Source: Dehalococcoidia bacterium | GTDB lineage: Bacteria > Chloroflexota > Dehalococcoidia > Dehalococcoidales > E44-bin46 | Assembly: GCA_004376105.1 (NCBI GenBank) | Contig: SOKA01000028.1 | Location: forward strand, 1-5,168 | DNA: 5,168 bases | Reading direction: 5' to 3' | Shown here: one piece after another, positions 1 to 5,168 of the stretch | How positions within the stretch are numbered: position 1 is the first letter of the stretch | Layout of the letters: every line of letters starts with the position of its first letter | Notes under the pieces: generated by a model | What the model was told of the DNA's origin: nothing | Databases searched by the model: none | The model's input: only the letters and a program-made list of their open reading frames with translations | Program-made: the position numbers and the translations under genes

Positions 1-2
1 AC

Positions 3-134
3 AAAAAATACCATAGCGCTGACAGCCATTGGACTAGAAAAATTAAACCAGAGAACCTGATTATTTTCGATTCAGAAAGTGAAGCCGAGGCTCACGGTTT
101 CAAGCCCAGTCACTATGCCAGAGCACATCACTAG
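3..134 (+). CDS. C-terminal fragment of a protein with a degenerate Ada-like metal-binding domain (partial, 5' end outside window)
   Basis: The frame is open from the left edge to a TAG at 132-134 and gives 43 residues. It starts KKYHSADSHWTRKIKPENL, followed by IIF, an acidic SESEAEA stretch, then HGFKPS and a His-rich tail. This follows the pattern of the Ada-type metal-binding domain (PF02805): K-Y-H-x-x-D-C, then K-x-I-K-P-E-N-L, x-F-x-S, x-E-A-E-A-x-G-[FY]-x-P-C-x-x-C. That domain occurs in Ada DNA-repair proteins and as a C-terminal tail on secreted nucleases and other proteins. Here the cysteine after Y-H-x-x-D is Ser, and the final C-x-x-C is replaced by S-H-Y-A-R-A-H-H, so classical four-cysteine zinc binding is not possible. 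The main catalytic part lies outside the window and cannot be identified. It is not the end of pyrB as far as can be judged. Family resemblance is from recalled patterns; the frame and stop are seen directly. Confidence 0.6.
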   Translation, partial: KKYHSADSHWTRKIKPENLIIFDSESEAEAHGFKPSHYARAHH

Positions 135-171
135 AGAAATGATGATGAAGGGAAAAAGCGAGTAAAGAACA

Positions 172-1512
172 ATGAAGTCCTTGCTTATTCATGGTGGTCA
201 TATAATTGACCCCAGCCAAGGGATAGATGAAATCGGCAGTTTGCTTATTACTGAAGGTAAAATCTCGTGGCTGGGCAGGGGAGAAGCAACACCACCCCAG
301 CCAGATTATGATGTCCTTCACGCCCAGGGGCTAATTGTCTGCCCCGGATTTGTTGACCTCCACTGCCACCTCAGACAGCCCGGATTCGAGGAAAAGGAAA
401 CTATCGCTACTGGAACCCGAGCCGCCGCCAAGGGTGGCTTTACTACCATCGGCTGTATGCCTAACACTAATCCGCCCCTGGATAATCAGGCTACTATAGA
501 TTATGTAAAGTCAATTGTTGCCACGGAAGGCGTAGTTCGCGTTCTGCCTATAGGCTGTATTTCAAGGGGTAGAAAAGGTCAAGAGCTAGCCCCAATGGGT
601 GAGCTGGCTTCAGCCGGTGTAATTGGCTTTAGCGATGATGGCGAACCAGCAGCAAACTCCCGACTTATGCGCCAGGCGCTAGATTATAGCCGCGACCTTG
701 ACTTACCTATTATTGACCACTGCGAGGATACATCCCTCACCGAAGGCGGACAGATGAATGAGGGCATAATATCAACCAAGTTAGGTCTCCGTGGAATACC
801 AGCCGCGGCTGAGGAGATTATAGTCGCCCGTGACCTGGCTCTGGTTAAGCTTACTGGAGGTCGACTCCACATTGCCCATGTCAGCACCGAAGGCTCGGTT
901 GACCTCATTCGCCGGGCCAAGGAGAAAGGCATCAAGGTTACTGCCGAGGTTACACCCCACCACCTGACCCTGACCGAGGAAAAGGTCATAGGCTATAACA
1001 CCAATGCCAAGGTAAATCCACCCCTGAGGACTAAGCGGGACATTCAAGCCCTAATTCAGGGGCTCAAGGAAAACGTGATTGATATTATTGCTACCGACCA
1101 TGCCCCTCATACCGAAGCCGACAAGCTGTGTGAGTTTGACCTAGCTGCCTCTGGCATCAGTGTCTTTGAAACCGCCCTGGGCAGCCTTATGAGTCTGGTG
1201 CACGATAGGCAGCTAACCCTGGCTACCCTTATCGCCAAGCTTACCTGTGACCCAGCCAAGATTATTGGTAATAAATACGGCAGAGTAGGGACTTTAGATA
1301 TTGGAGCCTCGGCTGATATTACTATATTTGACCCTGACTTGGAATGGATAGTAGATACCAAAGCCTTTGCCTCCAAAGGCAAGAATACCCCTCTTACCGG
1401 CTCAAGGCTTAAAGGCAAGGTAATGGCAACCATATCGCAGGGGAAGCTAGTCTATAAGGATGACTCTGTTAGAGTTGAAGAAAAGGTTCTGGACAAGGTG
1501 AATTATGACTAA
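172..1512 (+). CDS. pyrC: Dihydroorotase, class I (PyrC)
   Basis: This cytosolic enzyme of de novo pyrimidine synthesis reversibly cyclises N-carbamoyl-L-aspartate to L-dihydroorotate. The 446-residue protein is complete, slightly longer than the usual ~425-430. It has an N-terminal beta-sandwich start (LLIHGGHIIDP), then an amidohydrolase TIM barrel. The metal-binding H-x-H is H64/H66 in DLHCHLRQPG. MPNTNP (about 96-101) and NPPLR (282-286) are substrate-binding loops. The bridging acid falls in GFSDDG, probably D156, the position that is Asp rather than carboxylated Lys in Aquifex-type enzymes. Further metal ligands are H183 (IDHCED) and H236 (IAHVS), and the catalytic Asp is D309 in ATDHAPH. 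All key residues are present. The ATG at 172 is the first start after an in-frame TAA at 163-165 and matches where family members begin, but no good Shine-Dalgarno precedes it. The gene overlaps carA by 8 bases. The closely similar hydantoinases and allantoinases are made unlikely by the motifs and the operon. Confidence 0.96.
   Translation: MKSLLIHGGHIIDPSQGIDEIGSLLITEGKISWLGRGEATPPQPDYDVLHAQGLIVCPGFVDLHCHLRQPGFEEKETIATGTRAAAKGGFTTIGCMPNTNPPLDNQATIDYVKSIVATEGVVRVLPIGCISRGRKGQELAPMGELASAGVIGFSDDGEPAANSRLMRQALDYSRDLDLPIIDHCEDTSLTEGGQMNEGIISTKLGLRGIPAAAEEIIVARDLALVKLTGGRLHIAHVSTEGSVDLIRRAKEKGIKVTAEVTPHHLTLTEEKVIGYNTNAKVNPPLRTKRDIQALIQGLKENVIDIIATDHAPHTEADKLCEFDLAASGISVFETALGSLMSLVHDRQLTLATLIAKLTCDPAKIIGNKYGRVGTLDIGASADITIFDPDLEWIVDTKAFASKGKNTPLTGSRLKGKVMATISQGKLVYKDDSVRVEEKVLDKVNYD
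1495..1501 (+). promoter_or_regulatory. Ribosome binding site of carA, inside the end of pyrC
   Basis: AAGGTGA lies 3 bases (4 if the core is taken as AAGGTG) upstream of the carA ATG at 1505. The spacing is short but usable. The site is inside pyrC coding sequence, and the pyrC TAA (1510-1512) lies just past the carA start, an arrangement typical of translational coupling. Confidence 0.6.
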
Positions 1513-2626
1513 AAGAGCAATTCTGGTCTTGGAAGATGGCTCAGTCTATGAAGGCTATGCCTTTGGCGCTGAGGCTAATGCCCACGGCGAGGTGGTATTC
1601 AATACCAGCATGATGGGCTATCAGGAGATGCTAACCGACCCCTCCTATGCCGGCCAGATTGTCGTGCCTACTTATCCCCTTATCGGCAACTACGGCATAA
1701 ATGAGCAGGATTTTGAATCAAATAAGATTCAGGTAAGAGGCTTTGTGGTCAGGGAAGAGTGCTACCAGCCCAATCACTATCTAAGCACCAAGACTCTTCA
1801 CCAATATCTAGCCGAGAGTGGTATACCCGGCATAAGTGGCGTGGATACCCGGGCTATTACCCGCCGACTGCGCTCATCGGGAGTAATGATGGGCACTATT
1901 ACCAGTGATAAGACACCACAAGAGGCTCTGGAACAATTAAAAGAGCTGCCTAGATATGGTGAAACCGATTTTGTTAAGCAGGTAACCACCGATGCCCCTT
2001 ATCAATGGGAGCCAGAATTACATGGGGAAACCTCAGAATCTTTATGTAAAATAGTCGTCCTTGATTGCGGTTTGAAATACAGCATACTGCGCATTATGCA
2101 TGGCCTGGGCTGCACAATGCAGGTAGTTCCCGCCACTATGTCAGCCGATGAAATCCTAAGCTTGAAGCCTGATGGCATTCTCCTCTCCCCCGGTCCGGGT
2201 AATCCCGAACTATTGGACTACATAGTGGACACGGTCAAAAAACTCATCGGCAAGAAGCCGATTATGGGTATTTGTATGGGTAACCAGCTAATTGCCCGAG
2301 CCTTTGGCGCCAAAACCTTCAAGCTGAAATTCGGGCACCGAGGTGCCAACCATCCTGTCCGAGACCTGAGTGATGGGCGAATCCACATCACCGCCCAGAA
2401 CCACGGCTACGCCACTGACCCCGACAGCCTCAATGGCGGGCTGGAGGTTACCCATATCAATCTGAACGATGGCACGGTGGAGGGCTTACGCCACAAGGAG
2501 CTGCCCATCTTCTCCATCCAGTATCACTCCGAAGCCTCCCCCGGACCGCTGGACAATACCTACCTCTTTGAAAAGTTTCTGGAGATGGTGAGAGAGGAAT
2601 CAAAATGGATAAAAGTAAAGCAATAG
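1505..2626 (+). CDS. carA: Carbamoyl-phosphate synthase small subunit, glutamine amidotransferase (CarA)
   Basis: CarA hydrolyses glutamine and passes ammonia through a tunnel to CarB for carbamoyl phosphate synthesis, feeding pyrimidines and arginine. The 373 residues match the family's usual ~360-385. The N-terminal CPSase small-chain domain (about 3-135) shows the typical LEDGSVYEG, GEVVFNTSMMGYQEMLTDPSY and GVDTRAITRRLR motifs. The C-terminal class I glutaminase domain (about 180-365) has the oxyanion strand LSPGPGNP (228-235), the nucleophile C257 in GICMGNQ, and the His/Glu pair H341 and E343 in QYHSEASPGP. The common form of that last motif is Y-H-P-E; Ser replaces Pro here. The motif FGHRGANHPV and the QNHGYA loop are also intact. 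The start overlaps pyrC by 8 bases and has an SD. The last seven codons lie in the overlap with the following TIR-like gene, so the extreme C-terminus (WIKVKQ) may have been set by that gene's arrival. No frameshift or missing catalytic residue is seen. Confidence 0.97.
   Translation: MTKRAILVLEDGSVYEGYAFGAEANAHGEVVFNTSMMGYQEMLTDPSYAGQIVVPTYPLIGNYGINEQDFESNKIQVRGFVVREECYQPNHYLSTKTLHQYLAESGIPGISGVDTRAITRRLRSSGVMMGTITSDKTPQEALEQLKELPRYGETDFVKQVTTDAPYQWEPELHGETSESLCKIVVLDCGLKYSILRIMHGLGCTMQVVPATMSADEILSLKPDGILLSPGPGNPELLDYIVDTVKKLIGKKPIMGICMGNQLIARAFGAKTFKLKFGHRGANHPVRDLSDGRIHITAQNHGYATDPDSLNGGLEVTHINLNDGTVEGLRHKELPIFSIQYHSEASPGPLDNTYLFEKFLEMVREESKWIKVKQ
2591..2597 (+). promoter_or_regulatory. 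Ribosome binding site of the TIR-like gene, inside the end of carA
   Basis: AGAGAGG, with core GAGG at 2594-2597, is 7 bases upstream of the ATG at 2605. It lies inside the carA codons for the sequence VREE. It supports the ATG at 2605 over the next in-frame ATG at 2629. It could be the ribosome binding site that served carB before the gene between them was gained, but that is inference. Confidence 0.55.
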
Positions 2627-3390
2627 AAATGTTGAAGCAGTGCTTGGAAGAGATACCTCAATTAGAAGAACTGCATTATGATAATCAAAAGTTTGAGCTA
2701 TGGCGTAACAAAGTGTCTGACATATTAGAGGCAGCGTTCGGTAGGAGTTCATCGGAGTGGGACAAGTTCGTTAGGGCTGCCGGGGCATCTATCTACTCCG
2801 GCACGGAGATAGAATATCAACAAGAGTACAATAGGCGCTTATACGATTATGAGACTGCTCTAAAATCAACTATACAAAAATATGAGATACTAGGGGTTAA
2901 AAGAGAACGCTCTTATATTGAAGTACCCCCTGAATCCATACTTCGTGAGGTTCCTCCTAAAGCCTTTATCGCACATGGTGGAGATTCACCTGCGCTCAGC
3001 AAACTGAAAAACTTTCTGGAAGCTCTTGGCGTTGAACCTATAGTGGTCGAGGAGCAGCCAAGCGAAGGAAGGTCAGTCGCAGAAAATGTAGACTGGTATT
3101 CAAGACAAGCGGACTGCGCAGTCATATTAGCTACTAAAGGTGATGTTGATGGTAAAACAGGTGGTTTTATTCCCAGAGGAAATGTGTTAATGGAAATAGG
3201 TAAACTGCAAGAGCTTCTTAAAGATAGAATAGTTTACCTTGTACAGGCAGGAACAAAACTTCCAACAAATATTAGTGAGAAAGTTCGGGTACGCTTTAGT
3301 CCTCAAAGTATGGACGGCTCCTTCATTAAGATAGCTAAAGAATTAAAAAAAATCGGGATATTAAAAGCAGTTAAACCACCAAAGGAGTAA
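2605..3390 (+). CDS. TIR-like (CAP12/Pycsar-effector type) nucleotide-binding protein lodged between carA and carB
   Basis: The 261-residue protein has no signal peptide or membrane segment. Residues 1 to about 95 are predicted mainly helical and charged, with the pattern LEEIPQLEELHYDNQKFELW, then ILEAAFG, then EWDKFVRA; this kind of N-terminal region is recalled from other proteins carrying the same C-terminal domain. Residues about 118-255 resemble PF10137: first strand and loop KAFIAHGGD (119-127), helix LKNFLEALGVEP, the motif VVEEQPSEGRS (147-157), a hydrophobic strand CAVILAT (171-177) followed by KGDVDG, then RGNVLMEIG (191-199), and a last helix IAKELKKIG. E197 in R-x-N-V-x-x-E-x-G is the best candidate for the catalytic Glu of a TIR NADase; this is inference. 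Members act in bacterial immunity, some by NAD+ depletion, but the trigger and activity here are unknown. The gene overlaps carA by 22 bases and ends 3 bases before carB. Base composition is far more AT-rich than its neighbours, suggesting acquisition by transfer. Confidence 0.85.
   Translation: MDKSKAIEMLKQCLEEIPQLEELHYDNQKFELWRNKVSDILEAAFGRSSSEWDKFVRAAGASIYSGTEIEYQQEYNRRLYDYETALKSTIQKYEILGVKRERSYIEVPPESILREVPPKAFIAHGGDSPALSKLKNFLEALGVEPIVVEEQPSEGRSVAENVDWYSRQADCAVILATKGDVDGKTGGFIPRGNVLMEIGKLQELLKDRIVYLVQAGTKLPTNISEKVRVRFSPQSMDGSFIKIAKELKKIGILKAVKPPKE
3382..3387 (+). promoter_or_regulatory. Ribosome binding site of carB, inside the last codons of the TIR-like gene
   Basis: AAGGAG is a strong Shine-Dalgarno 6 bases upstream of the TTG at 3394. 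It forms the Lys-Glu codons that end the TIR-like protein, and the stop TAA sits in the spacer. It decides the carB start: the alternative in-frame GTG at 3412 and TTG at 3415 have no such site upstream and would cut into the first beta strand. Confidence 0.8.
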
Positions 3391-3393
3391 GCC

Positions 3394-5168
3394 TTGTCTA
3401 AACCATCTAAAGTGTTGATTATCGGTTCGGGACCCATCATTATCGGGCAGGCGGCGGAGTTTGACTACGCCGGCACCCAGGCGTGCAAGGCGATGCGGGA
3501 GGAGGGGGTAGTCTCGGTGCTGGTCAACTCAAATCCGGCCACCATTATGACCGATGAGGGCATCGCTGATATTGTCTATATTGAGCCGCTGACCGTTGAT
3601 ATGGTAAGTCGCATCATTGAGCGCGAGCGCCCCGATGGGCTGCTGCCCACCCTCGGCGGTCAGACGGGACTTAATCTAGCCGTAGACCTGGCTGATGCCG
3701 GCATTTTAGATAAATACAATGTCAGGTCTCTGGGGACGCCAATACAAACGATAAGAAACGGAGAGGACCGCGAGCTATTCAAACAGATGATGATTAACAT
3801 CGGCGAGCCGGTGCCGCCAAGCGCTACCGTCAATACCCTGGAACAGGCCAGGGAAGTAGCCAAGAAGATAGGTCTGCCCGTGGTAATTCGCCCGGCTTAC
3901 ACCCTGGGAGGGACAGGAGGAGGCTTCGCTACCACCTGGGAGGAACTTGATAAAGCGGCAACCCTGGGACTGGCTACCAGCCCTATCCATCAGGTACTAA
4001 TAGAAGAATCGGTAGCTGGCTGGAAGGAAATAGAGTATGAGGTCATACGTGACGGCGCCGATAACTGCATCGTCGTCTGTAACATGGAAAATATCGACCC
4101 GATGGGAATCCATACCGGCGACAGCATTGTGGTTGCCCCCAGCCAGACTATGACCAATAAAGAACACCAGATGCTGAGGACAGCCAGCCTCAAGATTATC
4201 AGGGCGCTGGGGGTTGAGGGTGGCTGTAATATACAATTTGCCCTTGACCCTAACAGCACTAATTACTATGTAATTGAGGTTAACCCACGAGTTAGTCGCA
4301 GCTCAGCTCTAGCCAGTAAGGCTACCGGCTATCCCATCGCCCGCGTGGCCGCCAAAATAGCTGTCGGCAAAAGGCTTGATGAAATCCCTAACGCAGTAAC
4401 CGGAAAGACGATGGCTGCCTTTGAGCCAACGCTGGATTACCTGGTGGTCAAGATTCCTCGCTGGCCATTTGATAAATTCGCCTCGGGCGACCGGGTTCTC
4501 GGGACACAAATGAAAGCCACCGGTGAGGTAATGGCTATTGATAGGTGCTTCGAGGCAGCCCTGCAAAAAGCAATTCGCTCCCTTGAGTTTGGCAATAGGT
4601 CGTTACTGTGGGAAGACCGAAACTGGGAGCTGGGAACCAACATCAATTCTTACCCTCTAGAACCTAACGACCTGAGATTGTGGGCGATTATGGCCGCCTT
4701 ACGGCGAGGAATAAGCGCCAAAGAGATAACCGAGCGAACCAAGATTGACCTATGGTTCACCACCAAGCTACAGAACATCATAGATATGGAAAAACAACTC
4801 CTGTCTCAACCCCTAACGCCAGAGCTTCTGCGGCAGGCGAAGCGTCTCGGCTTCTCTGATGAGCAGATTGGAACCTTAGCCGATAGACTCCCTGAGCAAG
4901 TGAGACAATTACGACACGACTGGAATATCCGCCCCGTTTACAAGATGGTGGACACCTGTGCCGCTGAGTTTGACGCAGCTACCCCCTATTTCTACAGCAC
5001 CTACGAGCAGGAGAATGAGGCTGAGCCAAGCCAGGAAAACAAGGCAATAGTCATTGGCAGCGGACCTATCCGCATTGGTCAGGGCATTGAATTTGACTAC
5101 TGCAGCGTTCATTCCGCCTGGGCGCTACAGGAATCTGGCTTCAAAAGTATTATGGTCAACTCCAACCC
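3394..5168 (+). CDS. carB: Carbamoyl-phosphate synthase large subunit (CarB), partial, 3' end outside window
   Basis: CarB phosphorylates bicarbonate, combines it with ammonia from CarA, and phosphorylates carbamate with a second ATP. About 591 of the usual ~1070 residues are present, with no frameshift. The start is TTG (read as Met), giving a protein beginning SKPSKVLIIGSGPIIIGQ; the alignment to known CarB starts is close. The first pre-ATP-grasp region covers about 5-115 (QAAEFDYAGTQACKA, VNSNPATIMTD). The ATP-grasp covers about 125-330, with VIRPAYTLGGTGGG (R166), GWKE (E212), ENIDPMGIHTGDS (H240) and EVNPRVSRSSALASKATGYP (E295, N297, R299). The helical oligomerisation domain is about 395-545, ending with the conserved VYKMVDTCAAEF. 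The second, duplicated synthetase half opens at about residue 550 with IGSGPIRIGQGIEFDYCSVH and the window stops at VNSN(P). It is preceded by the TIR-like gene instead of carA directly, and its ribosome binding site lies in that gene. Confidence 0.97.
   Translation, partial: MSKPSKVLIIGSGPIIIGQAAEFDYAGTQACKAMREEGVVSVLVNSNPATIMTDEGIADIVYIEPLTVDMVSRIIERERPDGLLPTLGGQTGLNLAVDLADAGILDKYNVRSLGTPIQTIRNGEDRELFKQMMINIGEPVPPSATVNTLEQAREVAKKIGLPVVIRPAYTLGGTGGGFATTWEELDKAATLGLATSPIHQVLIEESVAGWKEIEYEVIRDGADNCIVVCNMENIDPMGIHTGDSIVVAPSQTMTNKEHQMLRTASLKIIRALGVEGGCNIQFALDPNSTNYYVIEVNPRVSRSSALASKATGYPIARVAAKIAVGKRLDEIPNAVTGKTMAAFEPTLDYLVVKIPRWPFDKFASGDRVLGTQMKATGEVMAIDRCFEAALQKAIRSLEFGNRSLLWEDRNWELGTNINSYPLEPNDLRLWAIMAALRRGISAKEITERTKIDLWFTTKLQNIIDMEKQLLSQPLTPELLRQAKRLGFSDEQIGTLADRLPEQVRQLRHDWNIRPVYKMVDTCAAEFDAATPYFYSTYEQENEAEPSQENKAIVIGSGPIRIGQGIEFDYCSVHSAWALQESGFKSIMVNSN

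Larger units (their letters stand above)
2598..3390 (+). other. AT-rich segment, probable acquired DNA inside the car operon
   Basis: Hand counts on 60-base rows give G+C of 37/60 at 2401-2460 (carA), 20/60 at 2641-2700 and 18/60 at 3181-3240 (TIR-like gene), and 38/60 at 3421-3480 (carB). Composition changes close to the gene ends, so the foreign segment seems to be the gene alone, without a recombinase, inverted repeats or a visible target-site duplication. The exact ends are not fixed: the left edge could lie anywhere around 2597-2627 and the right edge around 3380-3415. Confidence 0.55.

Noticed and set aside
83..92. Short palindrome AGCC-GA-GGCT as a terminator or operator
   Set aside because: The stem is only 4 bp with a 2-base loop, there is no T-tract, and it falls inside the upstream coding frame.
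115..165. Small ORF ATG to TAA (16 residues, MPEHITREMMMKGKSE) before pyrC as a leader peptide
   Set aside because: It has no ribosome binding site, no run of pyrimidine-linked or regulatory codons, overlaps the upstream gene's end, and no attenuator hairpin follows it.
684..1047. Open minus-strand frames opposite pyrC
   Set aside because: They are shadows of a well-conserved gene on the + strand, with no ribosome binding site or recognisable protein motifs.
2605..3390. Mobile element or toxin-antitoxin cassette carrying the TIR-like gene
   Set aside because: No transposase, terminal inverted repeat, flanking duplication or second partner gene can be seen in or beside the segment.
3660..5112. 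Several minus-strand open frames opposite carB
   Set aside because: They lie wholly antisense to conserved CarB motifs, overlap each other and encode nothing recognisable.
3394..5168. Repeat between the start of carB and the end of the window (two IGSGPIxIGQ...EFDY blocks)
   Set aside because: This is the known internal duplication of the CarB protein, not a new repeat or a second carB copy.

Overview
The window is a bacterial pyrimidine-biosynthesis operon on the + strand: a dihydroorotase gene (pyrC, complete), the carbamoyl-phosphate synthase small subunit gene (carA, complete), and the large subunit gene (carB, cut by the right edge just after its second half begins). The gene order pyrC-carA-carB and the protein sequences would suit a Chloroflexota bacterium of the Dehalococcoidia type, but that placement rests on general impression and is only moderately secure. 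Deinococcota and Bacillota also carry similar pyr clusters.

Layout. Positions 1-134 hold the tail of an upstream gene whose last ~43 residues resemble the Ada-type metal-binding domain, with the expected cysteines missing. After a 37-base gap come pyrC (172-1512) and carA (1505-2626), which overlap by 8 bases. Between carA and carB, where the two subunit genes would normally be adjacent, sits an AT-rich gene (2605-3390). It encodes a 261-residue protein with an N-terminal helical region and a C-terminal TIR-like domain of the CAP12/Pycsar-effector type (Pfam PF10137), a family linked to nucleotide binding, NAD+ cleavage and anti-phage defence. Its start overlaps the end of carA by 22 bases. 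Its stop lies 3 bases before the TTG start of carB and in the same reading frame, and its last sense codons contain the carB Shine-Dalgarno sequence.

How the genes work together. CarA releases ammonia from glutamine and CarB uses it with bicarbonate and two ATP to make carbamoyl phosphate. Aspartate transcarbamoylase (not in view) makes carbamoyl aspartate and PyrC closes it to dihydroorotate. All four genes are packed so tightly that they must be one transcript with translational coupling. The TIR-like gene is therefore expressed together with an essential housekeeping pathway, which is the most unusual thing in the window.

No RNA genes, CRISPR arrays, insertion sequences, clear terminators or convincing promoters were seen. 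The 1-171 region has no recognisable pyr attenuator or PyrR-binding structure. No stretch longer than 300 bases lacks a gene.
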